A DNA stretch of 64,000 nt from Streptomyces sp. LUP47B (lineage in GTDB: Bacteria > Actinomycetota > Actinomycetes > Streptomycetales > Streptomycetaceae), in assembly GCF_001746295.1 (NCBI RefSeq), contig NZ_MJAH01000002.1, forward strand, positions 818,063 through 882,062, in the 5' to 3' direction. A program made the translations under genes and the position numbers. The notes beneath the pieces were generated by a model. That model had not been told where the DNA came from. It saw only the letters and a list, made by a program, of their open reading frames with translations, and did no database searches. Positions 1-10,729 of the stretch are shown here, piece after piece (position 1 is the first letter of the stretch; every line of letters begins with the position of its first letter).

Positions 1-831
1 GTACTGCAGATCCCTGGGCGCCGAGGGTTCGTACGCGACCACGACCTTCTGGCCCTCGTGCAACTGCCGGGACTGGTCCGGTTGGACGATCTCCGTGAAG
101 GTGCGGCCCTTGTCGTTCCCGGTGTCGACCCGGATCGTCGCCTTCTTGCAGGTGCCGTTCGCCTGCTGCTCGGCGGAGGAGCCCTCGGCGGTGGAGGTGT
201 CCCCGGTCGGGGCCTCCCCCGAGGCGTTCACCGACTTGCAGCTGACGCTCACGACCTTGCTGACCGTGGCCTGCTGGGTCTGTCTGTCGAAGCCGACCCC
301 GGTGCGTTCGTGCGCCGGAGCGCCACCGGGCCACAGCACTGCGAGACCCACCACCACGGCTACGCCGAACGGGATGAGGATCGCCGCGATAACCTTGCGC
401 AGGTGCTTGGAGACGGGAGTTGCCGGCCCGTGGCTGTGACTGTGGCCGTGCCCGCCACCGCTGCCGGACTCGGAACCGTCCCCCTGCGCGTGCCCATGCG
501 CATGCCCGTGTCCGTCGCCGGGTCCGTGCCCGTGGCCGTCACCACCACCCCGGCCCCCGCCACCCCGACCGCTACCGCCCTGGCCGCCGCCCAGGTCACT
601 GCCACCACCCTGGCCACCGCCACCGGCTCGGGGCCCGTACCCATAGTCCTGCCCGCTGTGGCCGCCCTGCCCGCCCTGCCCGCCGTGCTCATGCTCGTGC
701 CAGTCGTCGGCCCCGCCGTCTCCGAAAGTCCCGCGGGAGCCATTGCCGGGGCCAGGCCCGGTGCCGTTTCCGGAGCCCGGCCGGCGCGGAGGCTCGGGAG
801 GCGGGTACGGGGGCTGATGCGTCGTGGTCAC
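1..831 (-). CDS. YibE/F-family membrane protein, 5' part only
   Basis: The frame is open from a GTG at 831 to the window edge (277 codons), so the C-terminal part lies outside. Residues 1-135 are Pro/Gly-rich and then His/Gly-rich, with runs such as GHGHGPGDGHGHAHGHAQG and GHGHSHSHG that could bind metal. A single membrane segment follows (about 140-162, IPFGVAVVVGLAVLWPG), then an extracytoplasmic stretch with VSKVVSVSC, the start of the domain found in YibE/F proteins. The family normally continues with several membrane helices; its function is unknown. No strong ribosome site precedes the GTG, and an out-of-frame ATG lies 14 bases upstream. The family call comes from recognising the region around the first membrane segment. 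Confidence 0.75.
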   Translation of the reverse strand, partial: MTTTHQPPYPPPEPPRRPGSGNGTGPGPGNGSRGTFGDGGADDWHEHEHGGQGGQGGHSGQDYGYGPRAGGGGQGGGSDLGGGQGGSGRGGGGRGGGDGHGHGPGDGHGHAHGHAQGDGSESGSGGGHGHSHSHGPATPVSKHLRKVIAAILIPFGVAVVVGLAVLWPGGAPAHERTGVGFDRQTQQATVSKVVSVSCKSVNASGEAPTGDTSTAEGSSAEQQANGTCKKATIRVDTGNDKGRTFTEIVQPDQSRQLHEGQKVVVAYEPSAPRDLQY

Positions 832-881
832 CGACCGATCATCGCAAGAACGACAGGGGCCCTCTGTTCACCGCGCCCGAA

Positions 882-910
882 TTGACGCTAGCGTGGAGCC
901 ACCTTTGTAC
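882..910 (+). promoter_or_regulatory. candidate thiC promoter
   Basis: TTGACG (882-887) and TTGTAC (905-910) are 17 bases apart just before the riboswitch. The -35 is good and the -10 is poor, so this is a weak prediction. Confidence 0.35.
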
Positions 911-913
911 ACG

Positions 914-2863
<1,950 letters not shown>

Positions 2864-2924
2864 CGTAGGCGAATCGCTCGCTGACCGGCGCGGCGCACCA
2901 TCGGCAGTCGGCCCGCGGCCGAGT

Positions 2925-2965
2925 CTTCGGCTTGCGCTCCCCGTGGTGGGGGCGCAAGCCGAGGG
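2925..2965. terminator. bidirectional hairpin between thiC and convergent gene
   Basis: TCGGCTTGCG pairs with CGCAAGCCGA, extended by CCCC/GGGG around a short loop. There is no T-tract, as is usual for Streptomyces terminators. Confidence 0.75.
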
Positions 2966-2978
2966 GCTGTGCCGGGTG

Positions 2979-3836
2979 CTACTCCGGCTGGTGTTCCGGC
3001 CCCCCGAAGTCCGGGCTGGTGTAGTCCGGGCTGCTGAAGCTCGGGCGGGCACCGGATGCTCCGTCGTCCGGGCTGCTGAAGCCCGGGCGGTCGTAGCCGA
3101 GGCTGGGCATCCGGCTGGTCGGTGCGGGTGGAGCCGTGTGGTGCAGTGCGGCGGTGCCGGGGTCGGCCAGGGCCTCCCTGAGGAAGGGGAGGATGCCGCG
3201 TTCCAGCAGGGCCTCGCGCCAGGCGTCCCTGGCCCGTGCCACCTCCTCATTCAGCTCGCCGTACCCCGCGTCCGGCGAGGGCCGGTTGCGCAGGGCGGTG
3301 AGCAGCAGTCCGACAGCGGCGACGAGGATCGCTGCCGCGGTCAGGGCGCCGAACACCCATCCGATGGTGATCATGGCGTGGGCGAACGCCGGCGGTGGGC
3401 TGAGCATCTGGAGGATGTAACCCACGAGCAGGAAGATCGCCGCGGCTATTCCGGCGAGGACGGGCGTCAGGACCGCGGCGACGGCGACGGCGCCCGCACC
3501 GGCGGTCTCGGCGACCTCTCCCATGGTGGTGGCGAGCCCCATCGCACCCGTGCCCGACTCGGCGGGACCGGGTTCGTGCACGGACGACAGGGTGGACGGC
3601 GCCGCCGGGCGGCGCTGTTCCTCGCGGACCTTCACGTAGTGCTGGTACTCGGTCGCCGCGGCCGCCGTGACGAGTGCGGTGGCGTTGAGCGCCATGGTGC
3701 GCAGCTGTTCGGGATTCAGCCGCTGTCCGACAGCGGCCAGTTCGGGACGGTGTGGTGCGGAGCGCAGCGCCTCATCGAGGATCCGCTCGTACTCCTGGCG
3801 GTCCTCGCTGTGCAGGTGCTGCGGAACGCTGTTCAT
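2979..3836 (-). CDS. hypothetical two-helix membrane protein
   Basis: A 285-residue protein starting at the ATG preceded by GGGGG with 7-base spacing; two earlier in-frame starts lack this. The first ~80 residues look soluble and helical (SEDRQEYERILDEALRSAP). Two long hydrophobic segments follow (roughly residues 125-150 and 165-190). The tail is soluble and ends in an imperfect repeat (GFSSPDDG, PSFSSPDYTSPDFGG). I do not recognise a family. Two membrane helices with both ends probably cytoplasmic suggest an accessory or scaffold role rather than a transporter, but nothing in the context shows a function. Confidence 0.7.
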   Translation of the reverse strand: MNSVPQHLHSEDRQEYERILDEALRSAPHRPELAAVGQRLNPEQLRTMALNATALVTAAAATEYQHYVKVREEQRRPAAPSTLSSVHEPGPAESGTGAMGLATTMGEVAETAGAGAVAVAAVLTPVLAGIAAAIFLLVGYILQMLSPPPAFAHAMITIGWVFGALTAAAILVAAVGLLLTALRNRPSPDAGYGELNEEVARARDAWREALLERGILPFLREALADPGTAALHHTAPPAPTSRMPSLGYDRPGFSSPDDGASGARPSFSSPDYTSPDFGGPEHQPE

Positions 3837-4035
3837 GTGCATCCCCCGATGCTCCGTAGGGCTTGGGGCTCGCATGCCAACGAGCCGTCGGGCAGAAACG
3901 GAGGGGAGCCTGCTACGGATAAGCAGATGGTAGAGCGGTCACGGCACAGGGTGACAGGGGGTTTCCAGAAATTGGCCTCTGGCCTGCGCGGTCGACGGTC
4001 AGTCCGTCATGGGGGAACGACTGCCCCGCGAACGT

Positions 4036-5100
4036 TCAGATATCCAGGGGAAGTTGCTGGACCAGCAGTTTTCCGGCCATGGTCACCCCGCCGTCCATCG
4101 CGATGGCCAGTCCGTCGGCGTAGACGTGCGGTCCCTCGACCACCGGACCGGATTCGTCCTCATCGTCCTCGGAACCCACTTCGCCGAGCAGATAGGGGAT
4201 CGGACTGTGGCCGTGAACGATCCGCGCGCCACCGTACGTATCGAGCAGGGAGCGCACATGGTCGGCCCCGCCCTCGTCGCGGAAGGAGAACCGCTTGGTC
4301 AACTTCCGGAACAGATCCCACACCTCGTCCGCGTCGTTGCGCGTGAGGGTCTCGCGGACGGTGTCGTTGACCGCCTCGATCGAGTCGCCGTAGTCGAGGT
4401 AGGCGGTCGTGTCGGAATGGACGAGCAGATGTCCGTCGACCTCCTCGACGGCGTCCAGCCGTGCCATCCACTGCAGATGGTGGTCCTGGAGGCGGTCCAT
4501 GTCGGTCTTCTGTCCGCCGTTGAGCAGCCAGGCCGCCTGGAAGGTGGCGGTGCCCGCGCCGGAGTTGACGGGGGTGTCGCCGAACCGCTTGGCGCCGAGC
4601 AGCAGCAGTTCGTGGTTGCCCATGAGGGCCTTGCAGTAGCCGCCGGCCGCGGCGGCCTCCGCTGACAGCCGCATCACGAGGTCGATGACGCCGATGCCGT
4701 CGGGGCCGCGGTCGGTGAAGTCGCCGAGGAACCACAGCCGGGCGGTGCCCGCGCACCAGTTGCCCGCGGCGTCGACGAGGCCCTTCTCATGGAGTGCGGC
4801 CATCAGTTCGTCGAGGTAGCCGTGGACGTCGCCGACGACGAACAGCGGACCGGGACCGTCCACCGCCTGTTCCGCGGGGTCGGCGGCCGACTGGAACTCG
4901 TCGCCGTGGTTGATGACGGGCAGGTCCTGCGCGGTGGGGGTGTACCCCTCCGGGTAGGCCTCCTCCTCGGCCGGGACGACGTCGCCTGGGTGCGTGCTGT
5001 GGCCGTACGGACCGGTCTCGTTGACGTACGCGGGCACCCGGAAGTCGCGCAGCACCGCCGTGCGCTCCGCCTCGGGTCCCTGACCGGCCCCCTGAGTCAT
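4036..5100 (-). CDS. calcineurin-type metallophosphoesterase (Ser/Thr phosphatase family)
   Basis: All diagnostic motifs of the metallophosphoesterase fold are present in order: GDVHGYLDEL (about residue 89), GDFTDRG (about 125), GNHELLLLG (about 160) and HGHSPIPYL near the C-terminus. These provide the Asp/His/Asn ligands of a two-metal centre. The 354-residue protein has an N-terminal extension of ~80 residues that I do not recognise. The spacing resembles bacterial diadenosine tetraphosphatase/PrpE-like enzymes and PPP phosphatases, so the substrate could be a phosphoprotein or a dinucleotide. ATG 5100 follows GGAGGGG. It is transcribed alone. Confidence 0.88.
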   Translation of the reverse strand: MTQGAGQGPEAERTAVLRDFRVPAYVNETGPYGHSTHPGDVVPAEEEAYPEGYTPTAQDLPVINHGDEFQSAADPAEQAVDGPGPLFVVGDVHGYLDELMAALHEKGLVDAAGNWCAGTARLWFLGDFTDRGPDGIGVIDLVMRLSAEAAAAGGYCKALMGNHELLLLGAKRFGDTPVNSGAGTATFQAAWLLNGGQKTDMDRLQDHHLQWMARLDAVEEVDGHLLVHSDTTAYLDYGDSIEAVNDTVRETLTRNDADEVWDLFRKLTKRFSFRDEGGADHVRSLLDTYGGARIVHGHSPIPYLLGEVGSEDDEDESGPVVEGPHVYADGLAIAMDGGVTMAGKLLVQQLPLDI

Positions 5101-5300
5101 CAGACCCCTCCACCATCGCGCCGCATCTGCACCGCTTCGGACTGCCTGGTCGCAGCGGCCCGCGGTGTCGTGGGCCCATCATAGGAATGCGGATCGCGCC
5201 GTGTGATGACCCAGGGGTAGTGAATCGGAGCGAGACTCCTGTTCACCGCGGCATTCGCCCCGATTGGGCCGGGCTTGGACCCTCGCCCGGCCGCTTCCTG

Positions 5301-6413
5301 CTACTTCCCCTCGGGCGACCGCGGCGAGCTGACCGTCGTGCGCGGGGCACGCCGCTGGGAGGAGGTGCGCACGATCAGCTCGGTCGGTATCACCTGCTCG
5401 ACCGGTTGGTCCGATTCGACCCCCTCGATGGCGTCGATGAGGAGCTGGACCACGGCCGTGCCGATGTGGCGCGGCTTGAGGGAGAGCGTGGTGACGGGCG
5501 GCTCGGTGCCGGCGTACACGGTGGACTCGCTGCAGCACACGATCAGCAGATCGTCCGGGACACGCAGCCCGTAGCGGCGGGCGGCGGCCAGCAGGTCGGT
5601 GCCGTTCGGGTCGAACAGGCCGTAGACGGCGTCCGGCCGGTCCGGGCGGGCGAGCAACCGGTCGGCGGCGACGGCGCCCGCGCACGGATCGTGGGCGGGG
5701 TAGGCCTCGTAGACCGGGTCCTGCCCGACCCGCTCGCACCAACGCAGATACGCGCTGGTCGACAGGTGGGTGTACGTGTCCGTCGTCGTCCCCGTCAGCA
5801 GGCCGATGCGGCGGGCGCCGGCGTCGGCCAGATGGTCGAGGATGCCGAGGACGGCGGCCTCGTGGTCGTTGTCGACCCAGGCGGTGACCGGGAGGGTCCC
5901 GGCCGGGCGGCCGTCGGAGACAACCGGTAACCCCTGCCGGACCAGCTCGCTGACGACCGGGTCCTGGTCGGAGGGGTCGATGACCACGGTGCCGTCCAGG
6001 GCGACGTTCGACCACACGTCGTGGCGCGAGGTCGCGGGCAGGATGACGAGGGCGTAGCCGCGGGCGAGCGCGGCGGAGGTGGCGGCCCGCGCCATCTCGG
6101 CGAAGTACGCGAACTCGGTGAAGGTGAAAGGTTCATCCCCGTACGTCGTCACGGTCAGGCCGATGAGTCCTGACTTGCCGGTACGGAGGGTTCTGGCCGC
6201 GGCCGAGGGCCGGTAGCCCAGCCGGTCTGCGACCTCCCTGACATGGCGGCGGGTGGCGTCCGGGAGCCTGCCCTTGCCGTTCAGGGCGTCGGAGACGGTC
6301 GTGATGGAGACTCCGGCGGCGGCGGCCACGTCTCTGATGCCCGCCCGGCCCGGCCGGCTGCCTCGACGGGAGGTTTCCGCGCGGCTCACCTGGTGCTTCC
6401 CTGCTGCTGTCAT
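5301..6413 (-). CDS. LacI-family transcriptional regulator
   Basis: The N-terminus carries a LacI helix-turn-helix (IRDVAAAAGVSITTVSDALN, then GYRPSAAARTLRTG), followed by a periplasmic-binding-protein-like sensor domain to about residue 345. The start is uncertain. ATG 6413 gives 370 residues but has no clear ribosome site. GTG 6389, eight codons in, is preceded by AGGGAAG at good spacing and may be the true start. It is divergent from hisC across a 400-bp spacer. The ligand is unknown; the family normally responds to sugars or nucleosides. Confidence 0.92.
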   Translation of the reverse strand: MTAAGKHQVSRAETSRRGSRPGRAGIRDVAAAAGVSITTVSDALNGKGRLPDATRRHVREVADRLGYRPSAAARTLRTGKSGLIGLTVTTYGDEPFTFTEFAYFAEMARAATSAALARGYALVILPATSRHDVWSNVALDGTVVIDPSDQDPVVSELVRQGLPVVSDGRPAGTLPVTAWVDNDHEAAVLGILDHLADAGARRIGLLTGTTTDTYTHLSTSAYLRWCERVGQDPVYEAYPAHDPCAGAVAADRLLARPDRPDAVYGLFDPNGTDLLAAARRYGLRVPDDLLIVCCSESTVYAGTEPPVTTLSLKPRHIGTAVVQLLIDAIEGVESDQPVEQVIPTELIVRTSSQRRAPRTTVSSPRSPEGK

Positions 6414-6837
6414 GGCGAGCCGATAGTAGGGCTCATGCGGTGGGGTAGGGCGGACGCATATGCACGCGTTGACAGGCACGTTTCTGCAAGGTCATATAGC
6501 GTCAACTACCTTTGAAACAGAGACAGTTAAACGATCCAATGGCATTACGTAACTTGTCGACACGCATGGGCCTGCCAAGGTCCCGATGTTTCGAAGAGGT
6601 CTCAACTCACCTGCACGGGTGACGCGCGCCACGGCGCGAGCCACCGGCGCATAGATATATGTGACCGCGCCCCTTGATTCGTCTGTCTTCGTACGGTGAT
6701 GCCCCTGATGCCTGTGGGGCAGATGAGGTTCGCTTCCACCTGTACGCGGCGGCGCCCAATCCTCATAAGGTGAGCAGTATTGGATGCCGGCTGCCGGAGT
6801 CGGACGCCATGAGTCGGTGGTCATGAGGAGGACTGCG
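6414..6837. other. long divergent spacer between LacI gene and hisC
   Basis: About 420 bp without a supported gene, relatively AT-rich for this genome around 6470-6560. TTGACA at 6469-6474 with TCATAT 17 bases downstream is a plausible promoter reading toward hisC. GTTGAC near 6468 and GTCAAC near 6501 form a short inverted pair that could be an operator. TCACC-TGCACG-GGTGA near 6606 is a small hairpin. A leader of over 300 bases would result; no known riboswitch is recognised in it. Confidence 0.4.
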
Positions 6838-7917
6838 GTGAGCGAGACGAGCCCCAAGCTGCGCGCCGAGCTGGAGGGTATCCCCACGTACAAGCCGGGC
6901 AAGCCCGCCGCTGCCGGCGGTCCGGTGGCCTACAAACTGTCCTCCAACGAGAACCCGTATCCGCCGCTGCCGGGAGTGCTGGAGACCGTGACGGCCGCCG
7001 TCTCCTCCTTCAACCGCTACCCGGACATGGCCTGCACAGGTCTGATGAACGAGCTGTCCGAGCGCTTCGGCGTCCCGCTCTCCCATCTGGCCACCGGCAC
7101 CGGCTCCGTCGGCGTCGCCCAGCAGCTGATCCAGGCGACCTCGGGACCGGGTGACGAGGTGATCTACGCCTGGCGGTCCTTCGAGGCGTACCCGATCATC
7201 ACGCAGATCAGCGGTGCCACCTCGGTGAAGGTGCCGCTGACGGCGGGCGACGTGCACGACCTGGACGCGATGGCCGAAGCGATCACCGAGCGGACCCGGC
7301 TGATCTTCGTCTGCAACCCGAACAACCCGACGGGCACGGTCGTGAAGCGGGCCGAGCTGGAACGGTTCCTCGACCGGGTGCCGAGTGACGTGCTGGTGGT
7401 GCTCGACGAGGCCTACCGCGAGTTCATCCGTGACCCCGAGGTGCCGGACGGTGTGGAGCTGTACCGCACACGGCCGAACGTCTGTGTGCTGCGCACCTTC
7501 TCCAAGGCGTACGGCCTCGCCGGCCTCAGGGTCGGCTTCGCGATCGCCCACGAGCCGGTGGCCGCGGCGCTGCGCAAGACCGCGGTGCCCTTCGGGGTCA
7601 GCCAGATCGCGCAGGAGGCGGCGATCGCCTCGCTGCGGGCCGAGGACGAACTCCTGGGCCGGGTCGGCTCGCTGGTCTGCGAGCGCAACCGCGTGGTGGA
7701 GGGACTGCGAGCTCAGGGCTGGACGGTGCCCGAGACGCAGGCCAACTTCGTGTGGCTGCGGCTGGGGGAGCGCACGGTCGACTTCGCGGCGGCGTGTGAG
7801 CAGCATGGCGTGGTGGTACGGCCGTTCCCGGGCGAGGGCGTGCGGGTGACGGTCGGGGAGACCGAGGCGAACGACATCTTCCTGAAGGTGGCGGAGGGGT
7901 TCCGTAAGGAGCTGTGA
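6838..7917 (+). CDS. hisC: histidinol-phosphate aminotransferase
   Basis: A PLP-dependent class I/II aminotransferase of the HisC type, converting imidazole-acetol phosphate to histidinol phosphate in histidine synthesis. It has SNENPYPPL near the N-terminus, CNPNNPTG, the DEAYREF box and [15 protein letters not shown], which contains the PLP lysine. I chose GTG 6838 because GAGGAGG lies 6 bases upstream; the result is 359 residues, normal for HisC. An earlier in-frame ATG at 6784 has no ribosome site. The gene stands apart from a his operon, as in other Streptomyces with a second hisC. Aromatic aminotransferase activity is a possible alternative role. Confidence 0.92.
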   Translation: MSETSPKLRAELEGIPTYKPGKPAAAGGPVAYKLSSNENPYPPLPGVLETVTAAVSSFNRYPDMACTGLMNELSERFGVPLSHLATGTGSVGVAQQLIQATSGPGDEVIYAWRSFEAYPIITQISGATSVKVPLTAGDVHDLDAMAEAITERTRLIFVCNPNNPTGTVVKRAELERFLDRVPSDVLVVLDEAYREFIRDPEVPDGVELYRTRPNVCVLRTFSKAYGLAGLRVGFAIAHEPVAAALRKTAVPFGVSQIAQEAAIASLRAEDELLGRVGSLVCERNRVVEGLRAQGWTVPETQANFVWLRLGERTVDFAAACEQHGVVVRPFPGEGVRVTVGETEANDIFLKVAEGFRKEL

Positions 7918-7935
7918 CGGGACGTGTGCGACTGC

Positions 7936-7969
7936 GGGCGTGGGGGTTTCACGTGAAACCCCCACGCCC
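7936..7969. other. parS within a 34-bp perfect palindrome after hisC
   Basis: The ParB core GTTTCACGTGAAAC (7946-7959) sits at the centre of a longer perfect palindrome whose arms are GC-rich. In RNA the arms would form a strong hairpin just after the hisC stop codon, so the element may act both as segregation site and as terminator. Confidence 0.9.
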
Positions 7970-8076
7970 CGCGCGCCAGGGCCGACCGGTCCCTCCCTGA
8001 TGTGACCTATCGGACCCTCCCAGGGACCCCCCGCCCGTCCCGTGCCGAACAACCATGCGTCATACTTGCTTGTGAA

Positions 8077-8092
8077 TGTGAACGCTTTCACA
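8077..8092. promoter_or_regulatory. Rex operator upstream of cydA
   Basis: TGTGAA-CGCT-TTCACA is a perfect inverted repeat matching the Rex consensus TTGTGAANNNNTTCACAA. A further half-site, CTTGTGAA, lies at 8069-8076. Rex is the NADH/NAD+ sensing repressor, and the Streptomyces cyd operon is an established Rex target. The operator overlaps the region expected to hold the promoter (CATACT near 8061). Confidence 0.92.
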
Positions 8093-8147
8093 AGCGCGCA
8101 CTATGCACGCATATGTTCCACAAGCCTGTGAGGTAAGGAGCGGCGAC

Positions 8148-9656
8148 GTGGACCTGGCTCTGGCGCCGGAGACCCTGGCGCGCTGGCAGTTCGGCATCAC
8201 CACCGTCTACCACTTCCTGTTCGTCCCCCTGACGATCTCTCTGGCCGCCCTCACGGCCGGCCTCCAGACGGCCTGGGTGCGGACGGAGAACGAGAAGTAC
8301 CTCAGGGCCACCAAGTTCTGGGGCAAGCTCTTCCTGATCAACATCGCGATGGGCGTGGTCACCGGCATCGTGCAGGAATTCCAGTTCGGCATGAACTGGT
8401 CCGACTACTCGCGCTTCGTCGGCGACGTCTTCGGCGCTCCCCTGGCCTTCGAGGCCCTGATCGCCTTCTTCTTCGAGTCCACATTCATAGGTCTGTGGAT
8501 CTTCGGCTGGGACAAGCTGCCCAAGAAGATCCACTTGGCCTGCATCTGGATGGTCTCGATCGGCACGATCCTGTCGGCCTACTTCATCCTCGCGGCCAAC
8601 TCGTGGATGCAGCACCCGGTCGGCTACCGGATCAACAAGGAGAGGGGCCGGGCGGAACTCACCGACTTCTGGGCGGTACTGACACAGAACACCGCGCTCG
8701 CCCAGGTCTTCCACACGATGTCGGCCACCTTCCTGACCGGTGGCGCCTTCATGGTGGGCATCGCGGCCTTCCATCTGTTCCGCAAAAAGCACGTCGCCGT
8801 GATGAAGACCTCGCTGCGCCTCGGCCTGGTCACCGTGGTCATCGCCGGCATGCTCACCGCGATCAGCGGTGACACCCTCGGCAAGGTCATGTTCAAGCAG
8901 CAGCCGATGAAGATGGCGGCCGCCGAGGCCCTGTGGGACGGCCAGGACTCGGCACCCTTCTCGATCTTCGCCTACGGCGACGTGGAAAAGGGCCACAACA
9001 CCGTGGCCATCGAGATCCCGGGCCTGCTGTCCTTCCTCGCCGACGACAACTTCACCTCGTTCGTCCCCGGCATCAACGACGTCAACAAGGCCGAGCAGGA
9101 GAAGTACGGGCCGGGCGACTACCGGCCCAACATCCCCGTCACCTTCTGGGCCTTCCGCTGGATGATCGGTTTCGGCATGGCGTCCTTCGCCATCGGTCTC
9201 GCCGGACTCTGGCTGACCCGCAAGAAGTTCATGCTCCCGCAGCACCTGCGTGTCGGCGAGGACGAGGTTCCGCATCTGGTCCTCTTCAAGAACAAGGCCC
9301 TCAGCCCCAAGCTCGGCAGGCTCTACTGGCTCGTGGCGATCTGGACCCTTGGCTTCCCACTGATCGCCAACTCCTGGGGCTGGATCTTCACCGAGATGGG
9401 CCGCCAGCCATGGGTCGTCTACGGCGTTCTGCAGACCCGGCACGCGGTCTCCCCCGGCGTTTCCCAGGCCGAGGTCCTCACCTCGATGCTCGTCTTCACG
9501 ACTCTCTACGCCATCCTCGCCGTCGTCGAGGTGAAGTTGCTCGTGAAGTACGTCAAGGCCGGCCCGCCCGAACTCACCGAGGCCGACCTCAACTCGCCCA
9601 CGAAGATCGGCGGCGACACCCGTGACGCCGACAAGCCGATGGCCTTCTCGTACTAG
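8148..9656 (+). CDS. cydA: cytochrome bd ubiquinol/menaquinol oxidase subunit I
   Basis: CydA carries the haems of the bd-type terminal oxidase and reduces oxygen with menaquinol at high affinity. The 502-residue protein starts at GTG 8148, preceded by AAGGAG; an earlier in-frame ATG at 8103 has none. The N-terminal ARWQFGITTVYHFLF contains the first haem-ligand histidine. QFGMNWSDYSRFVGDVFGAP and the FFFESTF acidic segment follow, and GRQPWVVYGVLQT is the C-terminal signature. The periplasmic Q-loop is of the short type. It is first in cydA-cydB-cydDC and controlled by the Rex site upstream. Confidence 0.97.
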   Translation: MDLALAPETLARWQFGITTVYHFLFVPLTISLAALTAGLQTAWVRTENEKYLRATKFWGKLFLINIAMGVVTGIVQEFQFGMNWSDYSRFVGDVFGAPLAFEALIAFFFESTFIGLWIFGWDKLPKKIHLACIWMVSIGTILSAYFILAANSWMQHPVGYRINKERGRAELTDFWAVLTQNTALAQVFHTMSATFLTGGAFMVGIAAFHLFRKKHVAVMKTSLRLGLVTVVIAGMLTAISGDTLGKVMFKQQPMKMAAAEALWDGQDSAPFSIFAYGDVEKGHNTVAIEIPGLLSFLADDNFTSFVPGINDVNKAEQEKYGPGDYRPNIPVTFWAFRWMIGFGMASFAIGLAGLWLTRKKFMLPQHLRVGEDEVPHLVLFKNKALSPKLGRLYWLVAIWTLGFPLIANSWGWIFTEMGRQPWVVYGVLQTRHAVSPGVSQAEVLTSMLVFTTLYAILAVVEVKLLVKYVKAGPPELTEADLNSPTKIGGDTRDADKPMAFSY

Positions 9657-9674
9657 GCCGAGGGAGATCGAGTC

Positions 9675-10679
9675 ATGGAACTTCACGACGTCTGGTTCGT
9701 GCTCATCGCCGTCCTGTGGACCGGCTACTTCTTCCTGGAGGGCTTCGACTTCGGGGTCGGTGTCCTCACCAAGCTGCTCGCCCGTGACCGGGCCGAGAAG
9801 CGTGTCCTGATCAACACCATCGGTCCCGTCTGGGACGGCAACGAGGTGTGGCTGCTGACGGCGGGCGGTGCCACCTTCGCCGCCTTCCCCGACTGGTACG
9901 CCACGCTCTTCTCCGGCTTCTATCTGCCGCTGCTGGTCATCCTGGTCTGCCTGATCGTCCGGGGCGTCGCCTTCGAGTACCGGGCCAAGCGGCCCGAGGA
10001 GAACTGGCAGCGCAACTGGGAGACCGCGATCTTCTGGACCTCGCTCATCCCGGCGTTCCTGTGGGGCGTGGCCTTCGGCAACATCGTGCACGGGGTGAAG
10101 ATCGACCAGGACTTCGAGTACGTCGGCACCCTCTGGGACCTGTTCAACCCGTACGCCCTGCTCGGTGGACTGGTGACGCTGACGCTGTTCACCTTCCACG
10201 GAACGGTCTTCACGGCTCTGAAGACCGTCGGGGAGATCCGGGAGCGGGCGCGGAAGCTGGCGACCCGGGTCGGCGTCGTCTCGGCCGCGCTGGCGCTGAT
10301 CTTCCTGCTCTGGACGCAGGTCGACAGCGGCGACGCCAAGAGCCTGGTCGCGCTGGTGGTCGCCGTGGCCGCACTGGTCGCCGCCCTGGTGGCCAACCAG
10401 GCCGGGCGTGAGGGCTGGTCGTTCGCCCTGTCGGGCGTCACCATCGTGGCCGCCGTCGCGATGCTCTTCCTGACGCTCTTCCCGAACGTCATGCCGTCCT
10501 CACTCGACGCGGACTGGAGCCTGACGGTCACCAACGCCTCGTCGAGCCCGTACACCCTGAAGATCATGACCTGGTGCGCGGGGATCGCCACACCGATCGT
10601 CCTGCTCTACCAGGGCTGGACGTACTGGGTGTTCCGCAAGCGGATCGGCACGCAGCACATCGCTGAACCTGTGCACTGA
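9675..10679 (+). CDS. cydB: cytochrome bd oxidase subunit II
   Basis: A 334-residue polytopic membrane protein starting 18 bases after cydA with GGGAG before the ATG. The N-terminal FFLEGFDFGVGVL and VWDGNEVWLL are signature CydB segments. It partners CydA in the membrane oxidase and stabilises the haem environment. It is separated from cydDC by 50 bases that carry two parS sites, which is unusual inside an operon. Confidence 0.97.
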   Translation: MELHDVWFVLIAVLWTGYFFLEGFDFGVGVLTKLLARDRAEKRVLINTIGPVWDGNEVWLLTAGGATFAAFPDWYATLFSGFYLPLLVILVCLIVRGVAFEYRAKRPEENWQRNWETAIFWTSLIPAFLWGVAFGNIVHGVKIDQDFEYVGTLWDLFNPYALLGGLVTLTLFTFHGTVFTALKTVGEIRERARKLATRVGVVSAALALIFLLWTQVDSGDAKSLVALVVAVAALVAALVANQAGREGWSFALSGVTIVAAVAMLFLTLFPNVMPSSLDADWSLTVTNASSSPYTLKIMTWCAGIATPIVLLYQGWTYWVFRKRIGTQHIAEPVH

Positions 10680-10688
10680 GCCCGAGAT

Positions 10689-10716
10689 GGGGCATGTTTC
10701 ACGTGAAACATGCCCC
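10689..10716. other. parS within a 28-bp perfect palindrome between cydB and cydDC
   Basis: The core GTTTCACGTGAAAC (10696-10709) is extended by GGGGCAT/ATGCCCC arms. Its centre is 36 bp from that of the next parS. The hairpin could also attenuate transcription into cydDC. Confidence 0.92.
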
Positions 10717-10729
10717 TTGAGAAGAGGGT

